Shown: piece by piece, positions 1 to 11,049 of the stretch
Layout: each line of letters begins with the position of its first letter
How positions within the stretch are numbered: the first letter of the stretch is position 1
From: Elysia marginata
Taxonomy: Eukaryota; Mollusca; Gastropoda; Plakobranchidae
Direction: 5' to 3'
Length of the DNA: 22,876 nucleotides
Assembly (NCBI GenBank): GCA_019649035.1
Contig: BMAT01004157.1
Span: 78,851 to 101,726, forward strand
Notes under the pieces: model-generated
Told to the model about the DNA's origin: nothing
The model's database searches: none
The model's input: only the letters and a program-made list of their open reading frames with translations
Translations under genes and position numbers: made by a program

Positions 1-31
<31 letters not shown>

Positions 32-129
32 ATATCTATATCTATCTATCTATCTATTTATCTCTCTCTCTATATATATATATAGAGAGAGAGAGGTAAA
101 TAGATAAATAGGTAGATAGATAGATAGAT
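1..129. repeat. Compound microsatellite forming a large palindrome
   Basis: The block runs TATC repeats, then TC repeats (61-70), a 14-bp TA tract (71-84), GA repeats (85-94), and then GATA-type repeats to about 129. The right half is close to the reverse complement of the left half, centred near 77/78. Single strands could therefore fold into a long hairpin with only minor offsets, for example one extra G at 95. Nothing here looks coding. Confidence 0.95.
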
Positions 130-231
130 GTACAATCATGATAGACTAGTCCTACACAGTGTTTCTCCTTAAAGAGTTTCTTATACAAGTCGAGAATTTT
201 ATTTTATGACATAAAATCCTACACTATATAA

Positions 232-285
232 AGATAGATAGATAGATAGTTAGATAGACAGATAGATAAATAGATAGTTAGATAA

Positions 286-325
<40 letters not shown>

Positions 326-345
326 GTAGGTAGGTAGGTAGGTAG
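232..345. repeat. GATA microsatellite with GGTA tail
   Basis: Interrupted GATA repeats (variants GTTA, GACA, GATAAA) lead into a purer GATA run at about 288-323. A short GGTA run follows at about 324-345, which looks like point mutation followed by expansion of a variant unit. Confidence 0.95.
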
Positions 346-1399
346 AGAAGGGAAAAGGATAATAATGTATTTTTGTTTTTAAGCGTATATTTTTTTAAGT
401 AAGAGACGGGAACAGATAAAGGAAATGGCTCAAGCTTTTTATGTTTAAAAAATTGTAAATTATATTAACAGAGTGATGGGGAAGTAGAGATGATAAAATA
501 AGCGCGTTCAAATAGAGAGAGGGTAAAAAGAAGAGAGAAGAGAGTTAGAGGTAGTGATAGGTGTCAATGATGGGAAAAAGAAGCAAAGTGAGAAAAAAGA
601 AGGGAGAATTATTTTTATAGACGTAAATCATAACGTTACTAAATTTTAAAATTTAGAGTCAGGAAAAATTGTTTTAATTTCTCTTGTACGCTCTCATAAA
701 AAAAAAAACATAGCGAAGAAAGATTGGGGACAGGTAAGAGACGGTATTGCACCAAATGATATGTATGAAAAATTATCAGAGAGAAAAGCAGAAAAAATAT
801 TACAGAAAAGTACAGAAAAAAATGGCAGGAATGAGGTAATGTTTGTATTTTGCATAGATTGTTCTAATACTGAGAGTTTGACAAGGGGAAACGACGAGGT
901 GAGTAGTCACAGAAGAGGGGCAGGGAAGAGAGAGAGGCAAGGGGTGTAACTCATGTTTTTTCATGTGAATCGACACACGACAGTTACACGCCAAGTTTAT
1001 GCGTAGAGTACAAAGGAAGAAAAAAAATTACATAAGCTGTGTTACAACCCCTGTTGAAATGTTGATGTGTTTTTCATATTCCCATTTAACCGTTCTTGGA
1101 TGGAACTATTCACATAGGTTACTAAAAATGTAGGACCACTAAGAAGTGCCATATTAGCTAGACACCAAAAAATCATATCGATCAGGCGATTTTATCTACA
1201 ATAGATTGAAAAAATATCAAGGACAACCAGTAAAAAGATAATACTTTTAATGAAAAAAAAACTTTTAAAGCTTAGAGTAAGCGAAGTAAAAGAGAAAAGA
1301 ATACAGAGAATAAGGATGGGGTAGGGGCTGGAGTTGAAAAGTGCGTCCTTCTTTAAGAGGCGATTAGTGGAGACCCAGCCTGGCACCGATAATTTCATC
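346..1399. other. No gene seen; purine-biased AT-rich spacer
   Basis: The sequence is AT-rich with purine-rich patches at about 482-600 and 880-945. A perfect 18-bp palindrome lies at 639-656 (CTAAATTTTAAAATTTAG). The reading frames present (such as 761-949 plus) are short, lysine- and arginine-rich products of the base bias and resemble no family I recognise. Confidence 0.6.
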
Positions 1400-1486
1400 A
1401 GTGTGAGAGGGAGGGAGAGTGAGAAAGAGAGAGAAAAAGTAAGGTGAGGTAGAGTGAGATGGGTTGAGGGAGAGAGAGAGATGGAT

Positions 1487-1524
<38 letters not shown>

Positions 1525-1573
1525 TAAGGTGAGGTAGAGTGAGGTGGGTTGAGGGAGAGAGAGAAAGAGACAG
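1400..1573. repeat. GA-rich tract with a duplicated 84-bp unit
   Basis: An almost pure purine strand. A motif beginning AAGGTGAGGTAGAGTGAG at 1441 recurs at 1525 with one difference, so an 84-bp segment has been tandemly duplicated inside the GA array. The reverse strand translates as long serine-leucine repeats, which are an artefact. Confidence 0.9.
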
Positions 1574-1689
1574 AGGACGCGCACTGGAGCAAGCTTAAGG
1601 GCTCTGTCTGAACCCATTTCCCTGTGGGAGCGACCGAGGGGAAATATTAGCGTGACTACAGTTCTAGCTCTGCCATCACACACTGAGGG

Positions 1690-2060
1690 ACCTCATCCCT
1701 CTCTCTGTCTCCCTTATTCTCTCTTTCTTTCTTACAACCTTCTCTCTTTTTCTTGTCCCTCCCTATACGTCGTGCTCTCCCTTCTCACCTCTCCGCCTAT
1801 TTTCTCCGTGAATATTTCTTTTACACACACACAGACAATTTTTTAAATGTTTGTTTAAGTTAGTTATAAATGAAGGCTGATTATCTGTATACCTTTCTAT
1901 TCCTCTTGATACATAATCTTCTTTATCTATCTCACTTTTTCTATCTGTCCATCTCTGTCTTCACCTCTTTCCTCCTCTTCTTCCTCCTTTGTATACAACT
2001 GTGTTTGTCATGGTATTTTTCTCTGCATCTTTTCGATTTCTCTGTCTATCTATCTCTTTC
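1690..2060. repeat. Pyrimidine-rich low-complexity region
   Basis: Imperfect TC, TTTC, TCTG and TATC runs on the plus strand, with a short CA run near 1823-1833. The tract is less ordered than a true microsatellite. It has the opposite strand bias to the GA tract about 120 bp upstream. Confidence 0.75.
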
Positions 2061-2084
2061 TACATCTCCACTGCGACGCATTCT

Positions 2085-2860
2085 CACACAATATCTCATC
2101 GCGGCGACGTCTTGGCTCCAAGCCGCTTATTTATCCGTAATTAATTTCCTTGGCCCCGCCCCCATCATTAGGCCGGGGGAGCACTTGTCAATCATGTCCC
2201 TGCAGGGGGGCGCTAAGCCCTAAGGGCCTCATGCACTGTCATCTATTATTTAAGCCCCTCGGGTTTACATTAAAGAGAATTAAGGGGCTACGAGTTTATA
2301 CCACTCTTGCTGTGTCTTAAAATATCCCATCTCCTCGGAATAAAGCGGCTGAAGAGGAAGACGCCTCCCTCTAGCCTCCCTTCTCTATATGCCCTTGTCA
2401 AAATACTGGGGAGTTTAGCCAAGAGGACGCTCCATCTAAAATGTCGTGCCCCCTCCTCCCCCCCTCTCTCTCTCGCACAAACTAATTCAATGTCGTATTG
2501 TTTCCTCCTGGCTCTTTCAGCTTTCTGGGAGGAGCAGGCAACACATTTCAAAACTGGCCTCCTCTCATACCGACAGGGAGGAACTTTAATTTTTATTTTT
2601 AATTTGACACCTTAGCCAAACCGTAAATCCAGGGAAATAAAAACGTAAACCATGGCTAATATTTAAACTCTCAGCCATTGTCACCACAGAAAGCATGCCG
2701 GGAGAAGTTTGAATAAAGTCATTATTTTTGTAACGCACGAGATATAATTTTCTGGCTCCGCCCCTTCCCCCTTTTTTAAAAACTTCTAATCTCTTAATTC
2801 TTGAGGACCAGCTTAAATAATAAACTTTCTTTATGAGACATATACAAATAGAACATACGA
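2085..2860. promoter_or_regulatory. Candidate cis-regulatory / conserved non-coding block
   Basis: The block is richer in GC and CpG, and less repetitive, than its surroundings. Short motifs visible by eye include a homeodomain-type TAATTAAT (2138-2145), GC boxes near 2152-2162 and 2755-2763, a PBX/MEIS-like TGTCAATCA (2186-2194, reverse TGATTGACA) and a SOX-like CATTGT near 2677. The frames across it are short and unrecognised, with no convincing exon. Such motifs occur by chance, so the regulatory reading is an inference from texture. An old 5' UTR or unannotated non-coding RNA exon is an alternative. Confidence 0.35.
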
Positions 2861-4724
2861 TGGTTGTTTATACGCCTTTGTATTCGCCAACATTTTTCAC
2901 ATAGCTCTGCACCGAAGAGTTCGCTTTACTTATTTGTTTTTTAAACATCGCAATCAACAGCATTCAGTTTATTGTCTATTTGGCCAATTACAAAAAAAAA
3001 TTAAGCTGTATATTTCGGCCCAAATCCACCAATTTGTGGAGGGTATTAAAAATCTTGATTTTTTTTTATAACTGTAGTTTTTTAGACTTTCAAAATGCTC
3101 AAAAAACAAGAACTGATTATCATAATCAAACGAGATATTGTCTGGCGAAACATGGACGAAACAAGCCTTACTCTGATTTTAAGAGTGCTTGGCATAAGTA
3201 ATAACTAACTAAACAATGAAGACAATTTCCTGAAGTGGCAGTACACAGAACCTGGTAGTCTTCATTAACGGCAATTAAGGATAATTATACGTCTGAGCGA
3301 GCAACCTGGCTTTAAGCAGTATCCCATTTTTTACGGTCTATCGGCTATTATTTACAATAGAGACTTTTGTTCTCGTAATTGGTTTATTTATTTGCCGCCA
3401 AAACCATAATTGTTGTTAACAACGTTGAATGCCCAGAGTGTGGAGATTGACGCATTGAGATTAGCGGTAAGGCTCAACAAGTCAACACATACAAACACTC
3501 TAATGTTCGCAGCAATGTTGAGGATAATTATGTCGTGATAACTAACAGTGTTATAGAGAGCCGAACGTCCAAACTCTATCGTAAATGTCATAATTGTTCT
3601 GAGCTTAGATATAGATGAGCCTCATAAAATTTTAATATATTAATTGTAACACTCTTTGTAAAAGGTCAGTCTTGAACGTTTTTTTTTTACTCTAAATTGC
3701 CAGAAGACAAAAGATCACATTTGGCTGGATTTGACTACAGAAAAGTACCACAACTCGTATTGGAATCGTATAAGTAAAACTCGAACGCCAGACTTGTTAT
3801 GTCATGGAGATATGAAATGTTTGTTGCTTAATCAAGAAACAGAGGGCTGCACTGCGTGTGAAAGGAAATAATGTAATAATGCCACCCATTCAGAACATTA
3901 ATGCCCCAGTACACGTTACTGATGTTATCCCAATGACCCTAAGCGAAGTGAAAGAATTAAACTTTCCGTGACCTTTGATATCTGTAAACATTACACATAA
4001 TAAGATTTGAAAACATATGAGTAGAAGAGTCTTCGTGCTGAAATTTTGCGCACCATATTACTTTTTTGTTTGTTTGGGTTTTTTTTTTGCTTGTTTTACT
4101 TTGTTCTTGGCATCTCAACGTAACAGCAGGTTCTCTCAGTAGAGTAGGAAAAAAAAAGTTAAAAATGAAGCCATATCAGTAACAATGCTCTGGAAATATC
4201 GTCTGATCTTAGTGGATTTTTTGTCAGTGTTTCTTTCTATTTGCTAATAATAAATCCTGCTAAGTGAATCAGCCTCAACTTTTCAGGGAAGATGCTATTG
4301 ATAGTTCACAACATCGAGGTGTTTTTTTTAAATAATTTGGTAGCTTATTAAAAGAACTGAGACTTTTGAGTTTTTGAGGATTATGTGTGCTTTATTCAAG
4401 GTAGCACGTAGGGTGGGGGAGGGGTAGAAAGGAGAAAAGGTAAAAGGGGGTGGGCAAGGCCGTGAGAGGCTTGTCGTTACAACTGCAGCGACAACTGTTC
4501 CATTATTATCTGTTCTTTTTTTTTGCAACTCTGTGTAAGGAAACAACGCAGAGGAAATAAAAATGTTGTGAAATCAAGGGGAAGGGTCTTAAGTCAAGAC
4601 TGTAAATAGTTGATCCACAAGTTGATCCACATCCAAACTTTGTTTTTGTTAAAGGGTAAAAACCATCTAACTTTCACAATACAACTCCACGGTGCTGAAT
4701 TTAGATTTAACATGCTTGCTCTTT
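2861..4724. other. No gene seen; AT-rich spacer
   Basis: Ordinary AT-rich sequence with several poly-T or poly-A runs of 8-10 (for example near 3061, 3679, 4080 and 4152). A minus-strand frame at 3388-3591 has balanced codon content but no recognisable motif. No repeat copies were spotted. Confidence 0.5.
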
Positions 4725-4800
4725 ACTCTCTCTTTCTTTCTCTCTCTCTCTCTCTCTCTCGCTCTCTCTCTCTCTCACTTTTTGTATGTCTCTCTCTATC
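4725..4800. repeat. TC microsatellite
   Basis: A near-perfect TC run on the plus strand, interrupted by a G at 4761 and degenerating after about 4776. It directly precedes the minisatellite, separated by about 30 bp. Confidence 0.95.
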
Positions 4801-4831
4801 CTTACTAATTTCAATACATTTCCGTTCTTTT

Positions 4832-5023
4832 TCTATATATTCAATGGTTAGTCGTACATAATTGACTATGCCACCGTTTTCCATGCATTCACTGGTTAGT
4901 CTTACATTGATTGACTATCTCACCTTTTTTCATGCATTCAATGGCTAGTCTTACATTGACTGACTATCTTACCTCTTTCCATGTATTCAATGGTTAGTCT
5001 TAAATTGATTGACTATCTCACCT
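4832..5023. repeat. Minisatellite, about 4 copies of a 48-49 bp unit
   Basis: The core TTCAATGGTTAGTCTTACAT recurs with anchors at 4840, 4888, 4937 and 4986, giving spacings of 48, 49 and 49 bp. Each unit ends in a variant of TTGACTATCTCACC followed by a pyrimidine run. Copies differ at several positions, so the array is not recent. No open frame passes through all copies. Confidence 0.93.
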
Positions 5024-7233
5024 AAATTATAATCACGGTGTTTCACAAATGTTAAACTTTTTTTTTAATCAAGAAAAAAAAATACAAAAAACTGTGTAAA
5101 ACAATGTTTGCGGGTAACAAATTTTTGTGGTATAACGAAAATGTAACATTAAATCGATCGATTTCAAAACCAAAACTCTTAAATTCAACGCAATCAAAAT
5201 AAGCCTGGTTTCTCTAAAGTCGTGTAAAATTGTGTTTAATTATTTATCGGGTTTATTTCTACCCAGGCAAATTAAGCCCAGTGTATAAAACATTATTAAT
5301 CTCTTTAAAAAAATACCAATACTAATATGAACGCGATTCACTGCTGCTAGCTTTGATGGTTATTAGGTGGATCGTGTCGCTGTTGCCAGTGCAGACATTT
5401 AATACTTAGCAGAAAAAGTTGAGGCTTTGGATATTTTGGTGTAAACTTGTATCTTGCTTTTTAGATAGTTTCTCATAAGGACGTTAAATTAGAATTTGAA
5501 GGAAATTTTGTAAAAATAAAAAAAAAGTTGAATGCTTCTTTTTTTCCAAATGTTGATGTTTGAAGATAATTTTACAAAGGAGGAATATTTTATCATAATA
5601 TTGCTTTATTAAAAACAATGTAATTTTTTTTGCCAAGCATTACCGATTGGGAAAATGGCTAAAACACCAACTTCATGTTAGTAGGTGAACTAAACTATCA
5701 TTTCAGGGTCATGCACCAAATGCTGGTGAATTCCAAGTCAAGTCATAGGTAAATATACTTTTAATTTTCTAAAGATAATATAATTCTACTGTTTAAAACA
5801 AACGCCTCAATTAGTAGAGACTTACTTCGTGCGCTACGTGAGAGGTAGAATGAAAAGGCACCGGAACTGAAACTTGTCCGCAACGCCTGGACCCACGCAC
5901 ACCAGCCAAATCATGCTGCCTTAACCCTGTCACAGTAAACGAGAGAGGTCAAGCAGTATTCGGTGCAGACTGAAAGTAATCGCAGGGGAACATGAATAAA
6001 GGATATAGAATTGAGACTTGTCTATAGAGTAATATAGGGACATCAAAAGGAAAAAAGAGGTGATGTGGGTGGGGGAAAGGTCCAAGACAAAATTACACAC
6101 AAAGGAGAAAAGTTAAACCTTCGAAAAGAAAAAGAGATTTCGATATAGAATATCAAAACAATGTATGGGGACCAAAACACCCCATTCCTTCTTACTTTCT
6201 TTACATAAACCCGCAAAATTGCAAGTGTTATGCTAGTTCCATGAAAGAAAGAAAAAAAAATTCTAATTAACATACGTTGTGCTTTTTATGGCGATCTACT
6301 TTGATTTATTTTCAATAAGAATTGAAAGAAGCTTTTATTTATCGGTTTGTTAGAATGCCTGGTAGTGCTTGATATCCTCGATTTTCGCGGTTTTACTTCT
6401 TTGGTTATCGCACGACGCTGGCAGTGTTGGAAGAAGGCCAAGCATCCCAAAATACAAGCGACTCTACACTGAGAGTGGTGATGATAACTTGAAAATCTCC
6501 TGTACATTAAGGATGTTAGTGTAGCTCAACTTTTAAATACAACATTGTCAACAAGTGAAAGAGCGTGAAAAGCAAATAAATCCTTTGTGATTTGTCCATT
6601 TTCGAACCTCATCTGCGAATTTTATATTTTTCTAGAGCTAAAATGACTTAAGCACTTTAATATTGGTACCCGGGTCTCGTTTTATAAGATAGAACATAGG
6701 GTAATTTGAAGCGAAAAAAAATTTTAAATTAGTTCACACTGACAGAGAGTCAAGCATTAGCTAAAGAAGATATACTGGGCTTGTCTGAAAATTATCCGTT
6801 CGTAGTTTACCATTTCGTGCACTATCATTAGAGTGGCCGTGATGAAAGTTAGCCACAGTCAACTAGTGCTTTATACTTTAGTTACTTTTACACGTAGCGT
6901 CTGTCAAGATTTACGCATTTCCCCGATATAGAAAGGTAAAAAATAAACCCCCTACAGAAAGTTGCATCAAGATTCTTTAACCATTTTGATGTTGCGTCTA
7001 GGAGTTCTTCTTAATTATCAAAGCATTCCCCATCAAACCTTTACAGTGAAATTTTTACTGAAACATTTCTGGATCATATGATAACGGCAGAAAAAACCTG
7101 AATCTATCACACCGCAACAGAAACAAAACAGGATTCACTTGCCCTGGAAACACCCGTGCTCTCATGCAGAACACCTTGTGCATCCTAAAATACTGTACAA
7201 ATGATTTTGTTCGCCAAGGGCTGGCATTTAGAT
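5024..7233. other. No gene seen; AT-rich spacer
   Basis: AT-rich sequence with homopolymer runs. A perfect 14-bp palindrome AAATCGATCGATTT lies at 5151-5164. Segment 5830-5960 is a little GC-richer but has no long frame. I recognise no exon, RNA gene or repeat family. Confidence 0.5.
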
Positions 7234-7680
7234 GTTTCTGATTCAGATTCTTTATTGTCCTTTATAGGCTCATTTGTTTGGTTTACAGCAACAAAATAAA
7301 CATTTACATTCTATTGGGAAAAAATTATTTTAAAAAAATCTTTGTACACTGCGACATACACATGGGAAACATGTATAAGGTAGTTTCAAATATTCTTATA
7401 GCATCAGGCAAAAAGGACCTTCAATGTCTTTCTCATTTACAGTTGATGATTATGGGTTTCAAGGTTCAAATAAACTTTTATCTCTTTGCTTTTACAAGCA
7501 CTTGTTTCTTTCACAGCGTCCCGTGCAGATTTCAGATTTTTCTCTCTTTTTCCTTTCTTTCGCGCCCTGCATTTCTTAACTTAAGTCTTCTCGGCCTTGG
7601 GTGCGGTTTTCTTCTCACCTTGGTCACCCGGACGAAATGCCCTCTGTTTATCCAGCACCGCCTGCTTAAGTTCTTTTTAA
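7234..7680 (-). mobile_element. Probable retroelement 3' end (LINE-like), decayed
   Basis: Read on the minus strand, the segment ends in GGACAATAAAGAATCTGAATC (complement of 7240-7260), followed by CAGAAAC. It carries an AATAAA signal (7251-7256) and a short hexamer-like tail, a pattern I associate with 3' ends of animal non-LTR retrotransposons. Upstream on the same strand a short lysine-rich frame includes RPGDQGEKKTAPKAEKT and stops at 7581-7583, but a TAA also closes it just upstream, so no ORF survives. A good splice-donor-like CAAGGTGAGA lies inside that frame, so a spliced gene's last exon or a processed pseudogene is an alternative. The 141-codon plus-strand frame over this region is antisense to this reading. 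The 5' boundary is uncertain. Confidence 0.35.
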
Positions 7681-8295
7681 CCCATTGTTTTAAATTTGGG
7701 TAGATCTAGTAGACTTTACAGTAGGAGAGGATAAGCCTCATAGATCTAATCCCAGAACTGGCAGAAAATACACTTAGGCCTAAACGGCTAGCACGGTGAA
7801 TGTTTTAGAAAATGAAAACACTAATCTAGATCCGGATCTAAAATTTTTTAAATTTATAAGGCTATAAAATTAATAAACCAAAATTTAGATCTAGATGATA
7901 ATCTACAATTTTTTTTAGAAAAGGAGCTACTCTTAACACTTAGGGCAACAATTTTGGCTTAACCTTTAGGTAATTTTTGAAAATCGTTTTACTTGAAGCA
8001 GTAACTTCTCCAACAAAGTATGTGCAGGTGGTTTTCCACAGCTTGGTAATGGAGGATACGCTCAGGCTTATATTATGTCCAACGTGTGAAGATGTTACTG
8101 AATTTGGTTGTTGGCCCGCCATTGATATATTTTGTACCATACATTAGAGTGCCGGGCTTGTTCACTCTATTCAAATAGAATTTCAAACCACTTTATGTCA
8201 AAATTAATTAATTTTACATCATCATTTTCCCATGTCTTTCTCTGTTCGAATCTAATACACTCTGTTGTCCTATTGAAACAGTTTGGAGAGTTCAG
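7681..8295. other. No gene seen; AGATCTAGA-rich spacer
   Basis: AT-rich sequence with several AGATCTAG or CTAGATCC words (7702, 7741, 7826 and 7888 regions) and TTAGGCCTAAA near 7775. These words recur near 16115-16165 and look like genome-specific texture. No gene is recognised. Confidence 0.5.
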
Positions 8296-8420
8296 GAGAC
8301 AGAAGGCGGCCCCGCCCCTTGCGCCGCGGCCAGACACTGACAGCCGCTGAAGCCAGCTGAGAACGCGCCGCTACTGCGACCCACTGCGGTGGGAAAAGCC
8401 GCTTACTGACAGCGCAGATA
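8296..8420. promoter_or_regulatory. Short CpG-rich patch with GC box
   Basis: An abrupt GC- and CpG-rich island in AT-rich surroundings. It contains CCCCGCCCC (an SP1-type GC box), CGCCGCGGCC and several GCCGC words. Frames on both strands are open for fewer than about 55 codons and resemble nothing known. It could be a small CpG-island promoter, a 5' non-coding exon or an old repeat fragment. Confidence 0.3.
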
Positions 8421-10090
8421 ATCGGCACACATAATGAAGATGATGAGAGTTATTGTGTGGTGTATGTGGAACATCATACGAGCTGAGAACAATAGGGAAA
8501 AGGTTGCTTTGTAGAGGTTTTGTGGGAGATGGTCTCCAAAAAAGAATCTGAAAGTGTAAAGAGTGTCTCCTTCTTCGTTCATGTTCAGTTGAATGGTGGG
8601 TTGGTGATTTAGTGTTCGCAGCTGTTGAGATGAGATTAACGCTATCTTATCCTGATTTTATAAAACAAAAAAGACAAGTTCGCTAAAAATTTAGAGAGAT
8701 AGTTTAAGGACAATCAAAATTGCATTCGCCCTAAGATTACTTTAATTTAATAGAGTAAATCTACCGGACCAACTGAATGTCTTGCAATGTTGAATTTCTT
8801 GGTTTTTATTTATAAAAATATACTTTAGTATTTAATTTTACTTTCAACAAGGTTCTTTTTAACAGTAACGTTTGAATTAAATAAGAAGATCGAAGAGAGG
8901 TCGAATGAGAAAGGAAGGACAGGATGTAAGACTGATGAGTGTTGAGAAAGAACGAAAGAGGAAAGAAATGATACTACATGTAAAAAAATTTCCATCTCGG
9001 TGAACACGAAAGGTATTATAAATAGTTCTTTTTAAATTATATTTGAGATGTTTAAAAACCCAAACGGCTGTTCTTATCGTTTTTTTTTTACTTTAACTTT
9101 TAGCCTCCTGTCTTTTAGCTTGGCCTTGGCTTCTGCGTCCTCTGATAATTTGATTCATGTTTTTAGCGTCGTCTAATAATGTTTCATTTCTTTGGGTTTG
9201 CAGCGGTGTGTAAAGGGAAGATGTCTATCAGCATGAGTTTGTTTTCCTTTACATTCAACATAAGACAGCGTGCTTGACCGCCAGCTATACCGTGCCATGG
9301 TCTTTGCAGGTCTCAGCCTGTTATGATACGATGCTGGCTGGGACGGTAAAGACAGTCAGAATTTTTCTCAGCTCTGTGATGATCTGTTAGGAAAATTACA
9401 TATTTAATGATAACTAAACTTTGTCTCATGCAAAAAGACTTTTTTCATTATTAATAAAAAGTTGCGTGTACATGAATTCCCTACATGGTATTTAGTCATT
9501 CTAAGTATTCAGGATAATGCATGTAAATCATTCTTGTAATGGTTGCCTCGTTTGTTTTTAAACGAAGGTGATGCCGGCTGTCTGTTGCCCTTATATAATT
9601 ACCTTAGAATTTTATAGATACCATTCTCTATTTTTTTCAAGTCGTCACTTTGTGTATAATTATGTTTAGTAAACTTATAATCTTGACAAGTCTTTTGATC
9701 TAATGACAATCTCAATATCGAATTCATAAGGCCACGTGTCGAAATTAATAATTTTATGTAAAAATTAGTTTCTGAGAAGACATGTTTTCATGCAGATTAA
9801 GTTCCTTTCTATCAACCCCCCCCCCCTTCACTCAAAGTATTACGAAATTACATTTTTGTTCAGTTGTTATTATTGAGGACATCAATAACTCAGATTATAG
9901 CTAGAAAGACACTCGTTGGATTCCCAATCTGCGGGAGGACTGCAATCTTCATTTTTACTATCCATCATTGACCATAATATAAGTTTCCATCTTTCCTTTT
10001 TAGCATTTATGATTCAGTATAAAAATTGTCTCAAAAGAAATTGCTGGGTAATTGGATAACACTTCCAGTCATCAAACCTGAAGCACTCCT
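8421..10090. other. No gene seen; AT-rich spacer with C11 run
   Basis: Unremarkable AT-rich sequence. An 11-C homopolymer lies at 9816-9826. A CTGATGA...GAAA string at 8932-8957 was examined as a hammerhead core and rejected. No exon or repeat family is recognised. Confidence 0.5.
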
Positions 10091-10156
10091 GGGGGGGGGG
10101 GGGGGNNNNNNNNNNNNNNNNNNNNNNNNNNNNNNNNNNNNNNNNNNNNNNNNNNN
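10091..10156. other. G15 run and assembly gap (51 N)
   Basis: Fifteen G residues (10091-10105) run straight into 51 undetermined bases (10106-10156). The gap length may be arbitrary or estimated. Sequence continuity across it should not be assumed. Confidence 0.98.
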
Positions 10157-11049
10157 TATTTTTTTCATAGGTTGTTGCTAAGTTTCTACAAAAGTGCTCT
10201 TTTAACCACTAGTTTACAAGTACAATAATCAGATTAAAAAATTGTCTTGCGATTTGTATACGATTTTCTTTTTGAACAAAGCAACGATTGTGTAAAGATG
10301 TAAAGGAGCACCTGACGACGAAAAAATTTTAACAGAATAACAACAAGAATAGAACCGTGGTTTGTTGAACACAGCCAAGGTTTAAAAAAATCGACCTGAT
10401 ACAAGAAAACTTAAGTAGCGGGTCAACCATATTGTCCATAATAATCTCGAGGATTGGAAGTTTTAAATGCAACCCCATTGTACTTTGAAAACTCTCTATC
10501 TTTCCAACTATTTCTCTCCCACCTTTACCTCTTTCTCGCTTGTTAGGAAAGTATGATCTTAAAATGTTGTTAAAATCAGCCACAGCTTAAACCCCATGGT
10601 AATAAAGTTGTTCAAAACTGATTCTTTCAATTATAATTTCGTGTGCGGCCTATTGAAAGAGAACATCATGGTGAAATAAAAAGACTTGGAAAATCAATTT
10701 TGTTCACACTTTCAGTCTGTAAGAACGGTTTTTGTGCTCTTAATCTTATTAAAAGAGTTGGAGAAATGAAGTAAGTACGCAGACACAAAAAAATAATTCT
10801 GGAGCTTTGCATAAGATTTAAACGAGACCACCTTTATTAACTGTAAGAAAACATATAACAGCATAAGCCTTTGCAATGTTCTGCGGGCAATGTAGATCGT
10901 TATGTTTACGTATAAACATCTGTTTCTCTGTTGACATTGATTTCAAAGCAGATCGCTTAATGTAATTGTAAAGCTTACTTACTAAACTAATTGTTTTGGG
11001 GACGAGGAATATCTTTTCACACACATAATAAACAAATAGAACATCCCAA
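10157..11049. other. No gene seen; AT-rich spacer
   Basis: AT-rich sequence. Minus-strand frames at 10329-10583 and 10818-11024 are short and show no recognisable domain. No repeats were noticed before the MITE-like unit. Confidence 0.5.

Noticed and set aside
1192..1683. 163-codon minus-strand frame
   Set aside because: Most of it is serine-leucine repeat from translating the GA tract; low-complexity artefact.
2198..2215. CTCF-like CAGGGGGGCGCTA
   Set aside because: The G run is one base too long for the usual core spacing, and CTCF motif use in this organism is unknown.
2288..2615. Overlapping frames on both strands in the GC-richer block
   Set aside because: Short, unrecognised and mutually overlapping; explained by composition.
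3388..3591. 67-codon minus-strand frame with hydrophobic stretch
   Set aside because: Looked faintly like a membrane-protein exon, but has no motif, no clear splice sites and no continuing exon.
7278..7703. 141-codon plus-strand frame
   Set aside because: No recognisable family; phenylalanine-, leucine- and serine-rich product of T-rich sequence, and antisense to the better-supported retroelement 3' end.
8244..8252. GTTCGAATC resembling a tRNA T-loop
   Set aside because: No T-stem, anticodon arm or acceptor stem around it.
8932..8957. CTGATGA...GAAA hammerhead core
   Set aside because: Stem II has a mismatch and the flanks do not form a stem I; chance occurrence.
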